Positions 25,035-33,842 of a stretch of DNA of 64,000 nt are shown piece after piece (positions within the stretch are counted from its first letter, which is position 1; the number at the start of each line of letters is the position of its first letter). Source of the stretch: DAIOEK01 sp963828285 (lineage in GTDB: Bacteria > Chloroflexota > Anaerolineae > Anaerolineales > Anaerolineaceae); contig CAWHEB010000006.1 of the NCBI GenBank assembly GCA_963828285.1, positions 62,001 to 126,000 of the forward strand, given 5' to 3'. The notes beneath the pieces were generated by a model, which saw nothing but the letters and a program-made list of their open reading frames with translations, was not told where the DNA came from and did not search any database. Made by a program: the position numbers and the translations under genes.

Positions 25035-26246
25035 ATGAACATACTGGTTTTCAATTGCGGCAGCAGCTCATTGAACTATAAGGTTTTTACCTTGAATGGA
25101 TTGAGTAAATTGTCGGTTGTTTGCTCCGGAAAAGCGCACCGTGTCGGTGTAAAAGGCTATGAGCTTTCCTTTATCGAGCATCATTCAACACTCTGGGGTA
25201 TCCATACCGAGCATCCGATTCCGGATCACCGGACTGCGGCAAAGTTGATCCTCGATTATCTAAATGCTCAGCAAGTCGAATACGATATCATCGGGCACCG
25301 GTTCGTTCATGGTGGGAGTATTTTTCAGCAATCGACTTGGCTCACTGCGGATATTGAATCGGATCTACAATCTACTCTCCCACTGGCATCCATCCATAAT
25401 CCAAATACCATGTCTGTCATTGAAGTATGTCGTGAAATGTACAAAGGAAAGCGGCAATATCTCACCTTTGATACTGCGTTCCATTCCACGTTGCCAAAAG
25501 AAGCATATCGATACCTTTTACTGCCAAAGATCAATGAAAAATTTGGATTTCGCAAATACGGATTTCATGGACTCTCTTACCAGTTTGTAAGCCGTGAAGC
25601 AGCTGACTATCTTAATAAGCCATTGAAGTCTTTACGCATAATCGCTTGCCATCTGGGAACAGGCGGCTCAAGCGTAGTTGCGATCCAAAGGGGCTGGAGT
25701 ATCGATACAACCATGGGATACACTCCGTTGGCCGGATTGGTAATGAGTACCCGGACAGGTGATCTCGATCCCATTCTGGTGCTGCGACTGATGGAAGACT
25801 TAAATTGTTCTCCAACAGAATTGGATGAGATATTAAACAAGAAAAGTGGACTTCTCGGTGTATCGAATTCTTCCAGTGATATCCGTGATCTCATTAAACT
25901 CATGGACAATGAGGGGAATAAGGATGCTGCCCTTGCTTACAACATGTATACCTCGCGCCTTCGGAAAACGATAGGCGGCTATGTCATGCTCCTGCATGGA
26001 GTGGATGTATTGATATTCACCGATGATATAGGCATCCAGAATCCACTTGTCAGGAGATCTGTTTGTGAGGGTATGGACTGGTGTGGTATAGATCTTGATC
26101 TGGCCTTGAATGAGATGGCAGACATTGAGAAGATAAATGCGATTCAATCTGACCGGGGAAAAACAGTGATTCTGGCTATGCCAACAGACGAGGAACTGGT
26201 TATCGCCCGGGAGGGCGCCAGACTTGCATTGGGAGGTCCCACGTGA
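25035..26246 (+). CDS. Acetate/propionate kinase family protein, divergent active site
   Basis: 403 residues, full family length. N-terminal NCGSSSLN keeps the Asn and Ser residues but has Asn where acetate kinases have Lys. GHRFVHGG (Arg), FDTAFH (catalytic Asp), HGLSY (His), TRTGD (Arg) and MPTDEE (Glu) are retained. Two adenosine-loop motifs differ: HLGTGGS instead of HLGNGAS, and DIGIQN instead of GIGEN. Chemistry is therefore likely but altered nucleotide or acyl specificity is possible. It overlaps the next gene, a degenerate relative, by four bases; no phosphotransacetylase or phosphoketolase is seen. Confidence 0.85.
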   Translation: MNILVFNCGSSSLNYKVFTLNGLSKLSVVCSGKAHRVGVKGYELSFIEHHSTLWGIHTEHPIPDHRTAAKLILDYLNAQQVEYDIIGHRFVHGGSIFQQSTWLTADIESDLQSTLPLASIHNPNTMSVIEVCREMYKGKRQYLTFDTAFHSTLPKEAYRYLLLPKINEKFGFRKYGFHGLSYQFVSREAADYLNKPLKSLRIIACHLGTGGSSVVAIQRGWSIDTTMGYTPLAGLVMSTRTGDLDPILVLRLMEDLNCSPTELDEILNKKSGLLGVSNSSSDIRDLIKLMDNEGNKDAALAYNMYTSRLRKTIGGYVMLLHGVDVLIFTDDIGIQNPLVRRSVCEGMDWCGIDLDLALNEMADIEKINAIQSDRGKTVILAMPTDEELVIAREGARLALGGPT

Positions 26247-26956
26247 AAGTTCTGAAAATTAATCAGGATGAAATTGACGCAAAACACTGGTCTGTAACTG
26301 CACTTGAAACAGCTACTGGTCGGTATGCCTTACCGAAGGAACTCAACCGGGATCATTACCGTCGCATTTGCCCCGAAGAATCCTTGCATCGGCATGTATT
26401 GCAGATAATTTCAGACAGAGCTAATCGTGGTAAATGTATAACAATCCACCTTTGTGATGATCCCACAATCTGTGCTTTTCGGGATGGAATACTGGTGGAT
26501 ACCAGCAGTGGATATTCCGTTGCCGGAGGGTTGCCTGGTTTCCATACCTCGGGAATGATTGATCCATCCATCCCCATAATGTTAAGAAAGGCAGGATTAA
26601 CATCCAGCGAAATCGCAAATATCCTTCTTAGTGAGTGTGGCTACCAGTCTATTCATCCATCCTCTCGCTCAATACTGGAAATTATCTCGAAAAACGATTT
26701 TTCAAACAATCTCGCCAGGAAAATATTCGTCAGCAGCCTGCTCAAAGAAATTGGTGCTTGTATGGCGTCTTTGACCGGAATTGATGCATTAATATTCTTT
26801 TCTGAAGAAGAACAATACAATGCATTTACGCTTGGATTATGCAATGAACTATCATGGATTGGTCTTGATTTACTGGGTCAAATTGAACAAAAGAACCACC
26901 TGTATCAACTAACCAAGATGAGCAGTCCCATAAATGGATTATTTGTTCATATATAG
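26243..26956 (+). CDS. Degenerate acetate-kinase-like protein (C-terminal half homologue)
   Basis: 237 residues. From about residue 70 it lines up with the preceding kinase: IHLCDDPTICAFRDG against CHLGTGGSSVVAIQRG, then GYSVAGGLPGFHTSGMIDP against GYTPLAGLVMSTRTGDLDP, and GIDALIFFSEEEQ against GVDVLIFTDDIGIQ. The catalytic Arg of TRTGD is replaced (HTSGM) and the N-terminal half with GSSS, FDTAFH and HGLS is missing. The frame is intact and overlaps the kinase (ATGA), so it looks like a maintained pseudoenzyme, perhaps a heteromeric partner, not a decaying copy. Function is inference. Confidence 0.7.
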   Translation: MKVLKINQDEIDAKHWSVTALETATGRYALPKELNRDHYRRICPEESLHRHVLQIISDRANRGKCITIHLCDDPTICAFRDGILVDTSSGYSVAGGLPGFHTSGMIDPSIPIMLRKAGLTSSEIANILLSECGYQSIHPSSRSILEIISKNDFSNNLARKIFVSSLLKEIGACMASLTGIDALIFFSEEEQYNAFTLGLCNELSWIGLDLLGQIEQKNHLYQLTKMSSPINGLFVHI

Positions 26957-27013
26957 GGCGGAAAACACTGGATTGTAGAAGTAGCTCACATCTTATTGGT
27001 CCTGATTTCAAGT

Positions 27014-27019
27014 TATAAT
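27014..27019 (+). promoter_or_regulatory. -10 box of pstS
   Basis: TATAAT ends nine bases before the pstS ATG, leaving a leader of about two or three bases. No Pho-box can be recognised with confidence. Confidence 0.5.
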
Positions 27020-27028
27020 TAATAGCAA

Positions 27029-27928
27029 ATGTCCCATGCCAGATTTTTTATTACCCTCGTCTTTGCCGCCTGCTTAATTTCAGGGTGTCTGGGAACGGAT
27101 TCTTCCCCGAATTCTTCAAATCCTTCTTCAATCGATACAGCATTTTATATAGAAAATAAAGGCTCAGATACCATCGTGAATCTTGCTCTTGCCTGGGCGG
27201 AAGCCTACCAGGAAGTGCACTCGAATATCCGAATTTCCGTGACTGGTGGTGGCTCCGGAACTGGAATTGCTTCATTGGTTAATGGAACAGTATCCATCGC
27301 CAATGCTTCCAGAGCTATTAAAAAAGAGGAACTGGCTGAAGCTGAAAAGAATAATATAAAACCTTTTGAGACAGTGATTGCGCGTGATGCGATTGCAGTC
27401 ATCATTAACCCGGAAAATCCTGTCAACGAGCTGACCATTCAGCAGATCAGTGATATTTACTCCGGTAAGATAACCAACTGGTTGGAAGTGGGTGGTGAAG
27501 ACCGACCGATCGTGAAACTTTCCCGTGAGACTAACAGTGGAACCCATGTCTATTTCCTGGAAGAAGTCCTGCGATTGGGAAGCAAAGAAAATAAGGCCCT
27601 TTTCAGCACAGACACACTTCTTCTTCCCTCCTCCGAAGGGATTACTTCTGAGGTCCGCGATAATCCAAATGCCATCGGTTATGATGGATTGGGGTATGTC
27701 ATACCAGAAGTGAAAGTGATTGCAGTGGCTAAGATTGCCGGGGATTATGTCATGCCTTCAGCGAAGACCGTGAATGATGGAACCTATCCGATTGCCCGAG
27801 ACTTGTATATGTATACGAACGGGGAACCCAAAGGTGAGATCAAGAATTACATAGACTGGATCATTTCCCCTGAGGCTCAGAAAATAGTTACAAATCTCGG
27901 ATTTGTTCCGATTGTTGGTGCGCAATGA
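27029..27928 (+). CDS. pstS: Phosphate ABC transporter substrate-binding lipoprotein PstS
   Basis: 299 residues. A lipoprotein signal ends at CLISGC near residue 20. The phosphate-binding fold shows KGSDT, SVTGGGSGTGIASLVNG, IANASR and SRETNSGTHVYF, all typical of PstS. It captures phosphate outside the membrane for the PstCAB transporter encoded directly downstream (ATGA overlap with pstC). Start at 27029 is the first ATG after the -10 box. Confidence 0.93.
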   Translation: MSHARFFITLVFAACLISGCLGTDSSPNSSNPSSIDTAFYIENKGSDTIVNLALAWAEAYQEVHSNIRISVTGGGSGTGIASLVNGTVSIANASRAIKKEELAEAEKNNIKPFETVIARDAIAVIINPENPVNELTIQQISDIYSGKITNWLEVGGEDRPIVKLSRETNSGTHVYFLEEVLRLGSKENKALFSTDTLLLPSSEGITSEVRDNPNAIGYDGLGYVIPEVKVIAVAKIAGDYVMPSAKTVNDGTYPIARDLYMYTNGEPKGEIKNYIDWIISPEAQKIVTNLGFVPIVGAQ

Positions 27929-28833
27929 ACAAATCTGCAAAGGATCAAACTCCACTCACCGAGCGGGTGATCACCCGCAGTATTCAAGTATCCGGTTATT
28001 CATCGATCCTTTTTGTCGCTTTGATCCTTTATTTCCTGGTAAGTGAAGGTGTCCCGGGGTTATTTGAAGCGCCATTGAAAAGTCTCGCGGGGATACGGTG
28101 GTATCCAATCGAGAATTATTTTGGGATTATCCCGCTGATCCTGGGCTCGTTACTGGTAACCATTGGTGCTGCTGCCATCGCGATACCATTCGGAATTGGA
28201 ACTGCAGTTTACATTTCTGAGATCGCTCCACAGTGGCTTAAGGAGATCCTCAAACCGTTCGTTGAACTTCTCGCTGGGATACCATCAGTGATGCTAGGGT
28301 TTTTGGGAATCTTGGTGGTTTCACCTTATCTCAGACGATTATTAAATCTGCCCACTGGTTTAACCGCTTTTACAGGTTCCTTGTTGCTGGCGATGATAGC
28401 CCTACCGACTATCGTCTCTATTGCTGAAGATGCGCTTAATACTGTTCCAAAATCTTATCGGGAAGCTTCATGGGCGATGGGTGCCACCCGTTGGCAAACC
28501 ATCTGGGGAGTCACATTGCCCGCCGCAAAATCAGGTGTATTGACCGCCGTCATCCTTGGGCTCGGACGTGCCATCGGTGAGACTATGACGGTAATGATGG
28601 TCACCGGCAATGCGCCTGTTCTACCTGTTCATCTCAATTCATTATTTGCTCCTGTGCGGACCATGACCGCAACAGTAGCTTCTGAAATGGGTGAGGTCGC
28701 CACAGGATCGACCCATTACCATGTATTATTCCTGATCGGGATTATCCTGTTCCTAATCTCGCTGGCTGTGAACGTAACCGCCTCAGCCATCGTTTTCCGC
28801 CAACCAAAACGATCTGAACGGATCCTCTCGTGA
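27925..28833 (+). CDS. pstC: Phosphate ABC transporter permease PstC
   Basis: 302 residues with six or so membrane segments. The family loop ELLAGIPSVMLGF and the ABC-permease EAA loop YREASWAMGATRWQTIWGVTLPAA identify a Pst permease; GRAIGETMTVMMVTGN follows. PstC pairs with PstA to form the phosphate channel. It overlaps pstS by four bases. Confidence 0.93.
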   Translation: MNKSAKDQTPLTERVITRSIQVSGYSSILFVALILYFLVSEGVPGLFEAPLKSLAGIRWYPIENYFGIIPLILGSLLVTIGAAAIAIPFGIGTAVYISEIAPQWLKEILKPFVELLAGIPSVMLGFLGILVVSPYLRRLLNLPTGLTAFTGSLLLAMIALPTIVSIAEDALNTVPKSYREASWAMGATRWQTIWGVTLPAAKSGVLTAVILGLGRAIGETMTVMMVTGNAPVLPVHLNSLFAPVRTMTATVASEMGEVATGSTHYHVLFLIGIILFLISLAVNVTASAIVFRQPKRSERILS

Positions 28834-28840
28834 GGCAAAT

Positions 28841-29710
28841 GTGAGAATACTAACCCAGACACCATTTGCAAAACGTGTAACCCAACGTCTTGGCTTTTCG
28901 GTCATGACGGTCATGGCTTTGCTGACTGTCGCTCCCATCATCGCAATAGTCATTTATGTTATTCAAAAAGGAGCGCCGGCGATTACCTGGGAGTTTTTAA
29001 CAGCCATGCCCAAAGATGGGATGCGCGGTGGAGGCATCCTTCCCGCAATTGTTGGGACCCTATACCTTACTTTTGGAACAGCTCTATTTTCGGTACCTCT
29101 GGGTATTGGAGCGGCAATCTATCTCTCTGAATATGCCACCGAAAGCAAGTGGACCCGGGCGATCCGCATAGCCATCCAAAATCTGGCAGGGATCCCGTCG
29201 GTGGTTTATGGTCTCTTCGGTTTGGGAATTTTTGTTCTTTTCTTGAATTTAGGTACCAGTATTCTGGCAGCCAGTTTGACCCTTTCTATCATGACCTTGC
29301 CGGTAATCATATCCACCAGCGAAGAAGCCTTGCGAAGTGTTCCATCTAGTTTCAGGGTGGTGAGTACTTCCTTAGGGGCAACGCGCTGGCAAACCATCAA
29401 GCGGATTGTACTTCCACAGGCTTTGCCCGGTATCCTGACCGGTGTTGTTTTAGGATTGGAACGCGCGGCGGGTGAAACTGCCCCGATTCTATTTACTGGA
29501 GCAACATTCTTCCTTCCGCGATTACCCCATTCACCGTTGGATGCGACAATGGCATTACCTTATCACCTGTTTGTCATCTCAACTCAGGTGCCCGGGATGC
29601 CGATCAAGATCCAATATGGCACCGCCCTGGTGCTGTTGGTTTTCGTTCTGATCATGAATATTATTGCCTCCGTCATCCGGTCGCGGGCGCGGGCAAAGAG
29701 GCAGTGGTAA
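28841..29710 (+). CDS. pstA: Phosphate ABC transporter permease PstA
   Basis: 289 residues, GTG start. The NLAGIPSVVYGLFGLG loop and the EAA loop FRVVSTSLGATRWQTIKRIVLPQALPG match PstA. GGGILPAIVGTLYLTFG near residue 65 is also typical. It begins seven bases after the pstC stop, completing the membrane part. Confidence 0.93.
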   Translation: MRILTQTPFAKRVTQRLGFSVMTVMALLTVAPIIAIVIYVIQKGAPAITWEFLTAMPKDGMRGGGILPAIVGTLYLTFGTALFSVPLGIGAAIYLSEYATESKWTRAIRIAIQNLAGIPSVVYGLFGLGIFVLFLNLGTSILAASLTLSIMTLPVIISTSEEALRSVPSSFRVVSTSLGATRWQTIKRIVLPQALPGILTGVVLGLERAAGETAPILFTGATFFLPRLPHSPLDATMALPYHLFVISTQVPGMPIKIQYGTALVLLVFVLIMNIIASVIRSRARAKRQW

Positions 29711-29714
29711 TCGT

Positions 29715-30470
29715 ATGAATATTATTGAGATCGATCATTATTCACTCAATTATTCTGATGGAACTGAAAGCCTGAAGGATATTACATTATCCATTCCAGC
29801 GAACCTGATTACTGTCTGGTTTGGTCCTGCTGGCGGCGGAAAATCCTCTTTATTGCGGGCATTGAACCGACTAAATGATCTGGCGGATGTTACCCATATC
29901 GCTGGCAAGATCACCGTGGATGGGATTGACGTATCCGATCCGGCTACGAATGTGGTTGAACTCCGACGCATGGTCGGGATGGTTTTTGCCAGACCCGTTC
30001 CGTTGCCTATGTCCATCAGGGAAAATATCACCTACGGATTGGAAGTGGCCGGAAAAACCAGTAAGAGTGATCTCGGTGAGGTGGTGGAACAGACCCTCCG
30101 TGATGCAGTCCTTTGGGATGAAGTGCATGACCGTTTGGATTCATCCGGGTTCGCCTTATCCGGTGGACAGCAGCAGCGCCTTTGCCTTGCCAGAGTGTTG
30201 GCGTTAAATCCGAAAGTGATCTTGCTGGATGAGCCCACCAGCGGTTTGGATCCAATCTCCACCGCGAAGATCGAAGAATCCATGCAGCATCTTAAAGAAC
30301 GCTATACCATCATTCTCGCACCGCATTCAGTCCAACAGGCTTCCCGTGTGGCGGATAATGCAGCCTTCTTCCTCCAGGGTCAGTTGATCGAGCAGGCACT
30401 GGGTAAAGAAATATTTACAAATCCCAAAGATAAACGAACCGAAGATTATGTGGAAGGTCGTTTCGGATAA
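29715..30470 (+). CDS. pstB: Phosphate ABC transporter ATP-binding protein PstB-like
   Basis: 251 residues. Walker A reads GPAGGGKSS instead of the usual GxSGCGKST, the signature is LSGGQQQRLCLARVLA, Walker B is VILLDEPTSGLDP, and the H-loop is APHSVQQASRVAD. The Q-loop segment FARPVPLPMSIREN replaces PstB's usual FQKPNPFPMSIYDN, so this is a divergent PstB. Its place after pstSCA makes the role clear. The frame opens at 29664 inside pstA; the ATG at 29715 fits the family start. No phoU follows. Confidence 0.88.
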   Translation: MNIIEIDHYSLNYSDGTESLKDITLSIPANLITVWFGPAGGGKSSLLRALNRLNDLADVTHIAGKITVDGIDVSDPATNVVELRRMVGMVFARPVPLPMSIRENITYGLEVAGKTSKSDLGEVVEQTLRDAVLWDEVHDRLDSSGFALSGGQQQRLCLARVLALNPKVILLDEPTSGLDPISTAKIEESMQHLKERYTIILAPHSVQQASRVADNAAFFLQGQLIEQALGKEIFTNPKDKRTEDYVEGRFG

Positions 30471-30511
30471 AAATTGATCAGATTGTAAGGTCCCGATTTA
30501 TTTTTCCTCGC

Positions 30512-30517
30512 TATAAT
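30512..30517 (+). promoter_or_regulatory. -10-like TATAAT upstream of the DUF362 gene
   Basis: TATAAT lies 40 bases before the DUF362 start, which has its own GGAGG at 30546-30550. This gives the DUF362/Fe-S pair a promoter separate from pst. Confidence 0.45.
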
Positions 30518-30557
30518 CAAACAAGACCATTTCAAGTTCACCATCGGAGGTCTTTAT

Positions 30558-31595
30558 ATGCAAAAAATCACAAGACGAGAGATATTGCGCCTGTTGGCAC
30601 TGGGAGCGGGTGGTTTGACAGTTCAACAATTCCTGACTGCCTGTCAGAGCATTGATAAAGGAAGTTTTTCCCCAACCCTGCAATCGAACCCAGCAAAATC
30701 GGATATTGGTGAAGCCAGCCCAACCATGTCAAACAAGCCCACTGATGGAGTTGTGGAAGTTCCCACCACTACAACTCCGCCAACTCCTCAGTTGGTCGTT
30801 GCTCATGGCAAGGATCCGGAATCGTTGGTCAGAGCTGTGGTCGATGGTCTGGGCGGAATGCAAAAATTCGTTCCGTCGGGTGGATGGGTGATCATCAAGC
30901 CGAATATATGCAATTCCTATCATGGATATGAATATGCTTCCACGACCAATCCATGGGTGGTTGCTGCCGTCGTTAAACTGGCATTTGAAGCAGGGGCAAA
31001 AAAGGTTCAGGTGATGGATTCTCCGTTTGGAGGATCAGCGAGTGATGCATATGTCTCCAGCGGCATTGCTGAACAGGTTGAAGCGGCTGGTGGTGAGATG
31101 GTTCTGATGCCCGATTTCAAGTTCAAAACAATGAAGATCGAAAACCCCCTTGGTTTGAACTCCGCCTGGATCTATGAAGATGTTTTTGCAGCAGATACTC
31201 TCATCAATCTCCCAATTGCAAAACACCACAGTCTGGCGCGGTTGACCATGGGGATGAAAAATTTGATGGGAATCATTCAGGCACGTGAAAATATTCATGT
31301 GGATATTCCCAAACGTTTGACCGATCTTAATCGCAAAGTGAAATCCACTCTTACCATTGTCGATGCGGTTCGGATTTTGGTGAAGAATGGTCCCACGGGT
31401 GGAAACCTGGAGGATGTCCGGCAGTTGGATACAGTCTATGCCACAACTGATATCGTCGCTGCTGACAGTTTTGGCACCACCCTTTTTGACATGAAACCAG
31501 AAGATCTGAAGTATCTTAAGGTTGCTGCTGAAAACGGATTAGGCACAATGAATCTTAATGATCTGAATATACAGGAGTTAACGATTGGCGGGTAA
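30558..31595 (+). CDS. Exported DUF362 domain protein with Tat-like signal
   Basis: 345 residues. The N-terminus TRREILRLLALGAGGLT is a twin-arginine signal, and LTAC offers a lipobox, so it may be a Tat-exported lipoprotein. A Pro/Thr linker (to about residue 80) precedes a DUF362 domain with VIIKPNIC, AGAKKVQVMDSPFGG and PIAKHHSLARLTMGMKNLMG. DUF362 proteins often accompany 4Fe-4S ferredoxins; function unknown. GGAGG sits seven bases before the ATG. It overlaps the next gene by 11 bases. Confidence 0.85.
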   Translation: MQKITRREILRLLALGAGGLTVQQFLTACQSIDKGSFSPTLQSNPAKSDIGEASPTMSNKPTDGVVEVPTTTTPPTPQLVVAHGKDPESLVRAVVDGLGGMQKFVPSGGWVIIKPNICNSYHGYEYASTTNPWVVAAVVKLAFEAGAKKVQVMDSPFGGSASDAYVSSGIAEQVEAAGGEMVLMPDFKFKTMKIENPLGLNSAWIYEDVFAADTLINLPIAKHHSLARLTMGMKNLMGIIQARENIHVDIPKRLTDLNRKVKSTLTIVDAVRILVKNGPTGGNLEDVRQLDTVYATTDIVAADSFGTTLFDMKPEDLKYLKVAAENGLGTMNLNDLNIQELTIGG

Positions 31596-33132
31596 ACCCA
31601 AAAAAGTCACGGTCCAGTGGAGATTGGTTCGCAAAGCCTCACAGTGGATATTTCTATTAGCTTTTTTGGTTCTTTTTATTTTAACTGCTGGGTTGGCGCT
31701 TCCATCTGATGTATTAAACCTGCCTGTACGACTGTCTCCGTTGTTGATAATCTCCCAATCGCTAGCGAGCCGGGTGGTCTTGACTGGTTCATGGATCGGA
31801 ATCATCACGCTGTTGTTGACCATTCTATTTGGCCGGGCGTGGTGTGGATGGATTTGCCCGGTCGGCACCATACTGGATCTATTTCCATTCAAAGATCGTC
31901 ACTCAAAACGCACCCAAAATACTCCCGAGACTTGGCGGATGGGCAAGTATTTGATTCTGGTTGTGATCCTTTTTGCGGCGCTTGCGGGAAATCTGAGCCT
32001 TATGCTCCTTGACCCGATTACGCTGTGGATTCGTGCCCTGACCGGAAGTGTGTGGCCAGCTCTTAATGCCGGTTTTACTTCAATCGAATACTCCTTAGCT
32101 CAGATCCCATTGTTGACCAATAGTATTGTCTGGTCAGACCAGTTACTTCGACCGGTTATTTTTCCAGATGTTGTGCTTGGGACCAGACTCACCTGGTTAC
32201 CACTGGCAATCTTTACTGTTATTATTCTGCTAAATATCATTGCGGAAAGATTCTGGTGTAGATACCTCTGCCCATTGGGCGGTCTCCTGGGGATCATTAG
32301 TAAGGTTGCCATATTTCACCGTGTTGTATCCTCAGAATGTAAAAACTGTGGTTTGTGTTCGCGCGATTGTCCCACAGGGACCATCGATCCCAAACTCGAA
32401 TACCGAAGCGACCCGGCTGAATGCATTGTTTGTCTGGATTGTCTGGACTCATGCAAAAGTAGTGGAAACAGCTTCCAATGGATAAAACCTGAAGTTGCGC
32501 ACCGATTGTACGATCCATCCCGTCGAGCATTTATATCGGCAGGGTTAGTCGGGTTGGGTGGCGCAGCTGTTATACAGGCAGATAAAGCAGGAGGCAGCGC
32601 CTCGCCTTTCCTCATTCGTCCGCCGGGTGTGATTGAAGATGAATTTTTGGCGAAATGTTTGCGCTGTGGATTATGCATGCGTGCTTGCCCCACCGGCATC
32701 ATTCAACCCGCCGTATCCGAATCGGGAATTGCCGGATTGTTCACACCGGTGTTGGTACCCGAATTGGGATACTGTCAGTTTTCCTGTACAAAATGTGGAG
32801 AAATCTGCCCGGTCGAAGCGATCCCACAACTTTCTCTTGAAGATAAGCAGCAGACGGTGATTGGCAAAGCTTATATCAATCGTAATCGTTGTATTCCGTG
32901 GGCAGAAGGTAACGATTGTATCGTTTGCGAAGAAATGTGCCCGCTGCCTGGAAAGGCTATCATTCTGGAAGATAAACAAGTGGTCAGACCAGATGGTGAA
33001 ATTCTAGACCTAAAACTGCCCGTAGTGATCGCGGAGCTTTGTATCGGCTGTGGAATATGTGAATATAAATGTCCTCAGGCAGGTGAAGCTGCCATTCGGG
33101 TGTACCGCCCCGATGATCAAGGATTGTTCTAA
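31585..33132 (+). CDS. Membrane NapH-like plus NapG/MauM-like polyferredoxin fusion
   Basis: 515 residues. Residues 1-240 hold four or five membrane helices with CGWICPVG and CRYLCPLGG motifs of the NapH/NosR/YccM type. Two ferredoxin motifs follow (CKNCGLCSRDCPTG, CIVCLDCLDSC). At about residue 312 an internal SRRAFISAGLVGLGGAA resembles a Tat signal, and the rest is a MauM/NapG-like part with four more cysteine clusters. This would pass electrons from a membrane quinol to a periplasmic acceptor, perhaps the adjacent DUF362 protein (inference). The start is TTG with AGGAG seven bases upstream. Confidence 0.82.
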   Translation: MAGKPKKVTVQWRLVRKASQWIFLLAFLVLFILTAGLALPSDVLNLPVRLSPLLIISQSLASRVVLTGSWIGIITLLLTILFGRAWCGWICPVGTILDLFPFKDRHSKRTQNTPETWRMGKYLILVVILFAALAGNLSLMLLDPITLWIRALTGSVWPALNAGFTSIEYSLAQIPLLTNSIVWSDQLLRPVIFPDVVLGTRLTWLPLAIFTVIILLNIIAERFWCRYLCPLGGLLGIISKVAIFHRVVSSECKNCGLCSRDCPTGTIDPKLEYRSDPAECIVCLDCLDSCKSSGNSFQWIKPEVAHRLYDPSRRAFISAGLVGLGGAAVIQADKAGGSASPFLIRPPGVIEDEFLAKCLRCGLCMRACPTGIIQPAVSESGIAGLFTPVLVPELGYCQFSCTKCGEICPVEAIPQLSLEDKQQTVIGKAYINRNRCIPWAEGNDCIVCEEMCPLPGKAIILEDKQVVRPDGEILDLKLPVVIAELCIGCGICEYKCPQAGEAAIRVYRPDDQGLF

Positions 33133-33146
33133 AGAACTTCGATCAT

Positions 33147-33596
33147 CTACTTCCCCCAAGTTAACCAAAACACCATGGCGATTATGATGCCAAGGGCAAC
33201 ACCGCCAACTACTTCCAGAGGAGTGTGCCCCAACACTTCCTTCAATTGTTTCTCGCTGATCGGGTGTCCTTGAAGCAATTCCTCGATGATCGCATTGATT
33301 TTTTTGGCTTGCATCCCTGCTTGCCTGCGGACTCCTGTGGCATCATACACAACGATCATGGTGATCCCGACTGCCAATCCAAAAAGTGGATTATCGAATC
33401 CATAGAAGATCCCTATCGCCAGGGTGGCAGCAGTCATCATCGCTGAGTGTGAACTGGGCATTCCACCTGCGCTGAACCATAATCCCCAGTGAAGTTTATG
33501 GGTTCGCCAGAAATCGATCGGGATCTTTAAACTCTGGGCTAAAAGCCAGGCGGCCAGGCAGCAAAGCAAAACGGGATTTTGAAGTAAAGTACTCAT
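33147..33596 (-). CDS. Divergent PAP2 family membrane protein (DUF212)
   Basis: 149 residues with about four helices. The family motifs SAGGMPSSHSAMMTA and YDATGVRRQAGMQA are present, ending in GHTPLEVVGGVALG. Distantly related to PAP2 phosphatases (acid phosphatase/vanadium peroxidase type), but activity is unproven. Converges with the Fe-S protein, 14 bases apart, and follows xseB by 15 bases. Confidence 0.88.
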   Translation of the reverse strand: MSTLLQNPVLLCCLAAWLLAQSLKIPIDFWRTHKLHWGLWFSAGGMPSSHSAMMTAATLAIGIFYGFDNPLFGLAVGITMIVVYDATGVRRQAGMQAKKINAIIEELLQGHPISEKQLKEVLGHTPLEVVGGVALGIIIAMVFWLTWGK

Positions 33597-33611
33597 CTTG
33601 ATGAATTATAC

Positions 33612-33842
33612 CTAAGCTTCCTCATCTTCATCGTCCGGGTTTTGACCCAAAGTCGTCACCTTTAATTCTGCCTTGTCCAGTAATTCCTGACAGTATTTTG
33701 CCAGTTCCTGACCACGTTCATATAGGATCATCATTTCATTCAATGGTAGCTGTGAATTCTCTAATCGTTCTATAATGGTTTCAAGCTCTTTCATTCCCGC
33801 TTCGTAATCCAATTCATTGAGTGGTTTATTCTCTTTACTCAT
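33612..33842 (-). CDS. xseB: Exodeoxyribonuclease VII small subunit
   Basis: 76 residues. YEAGMKELETIIERLENSQLPLNEMMILYERGQEL is the XseB core helix-hairpin. The ATG at 33842 overlaps the end of xseA (stop at 33835) by eight bases, the usual coupling. A longer open frame reading into xseA is ignored. With XseA it degrades single-stranded DNA. Confidence 0.92.
   Translation of the reverse strand: MSKENKPLNELDYEAGMKELETIIERLENSQLPLNEMMILYERGQELAKYCQELLDKAELKVTTLGQNPDDEDEEA

Noticed and set aside
26243..26956. Second acetate-kinase-like gene as a frameshifted tail of the first
   Set aside because: The first gene already has a complete C-terminus, and the second repeats the same region with different residues.
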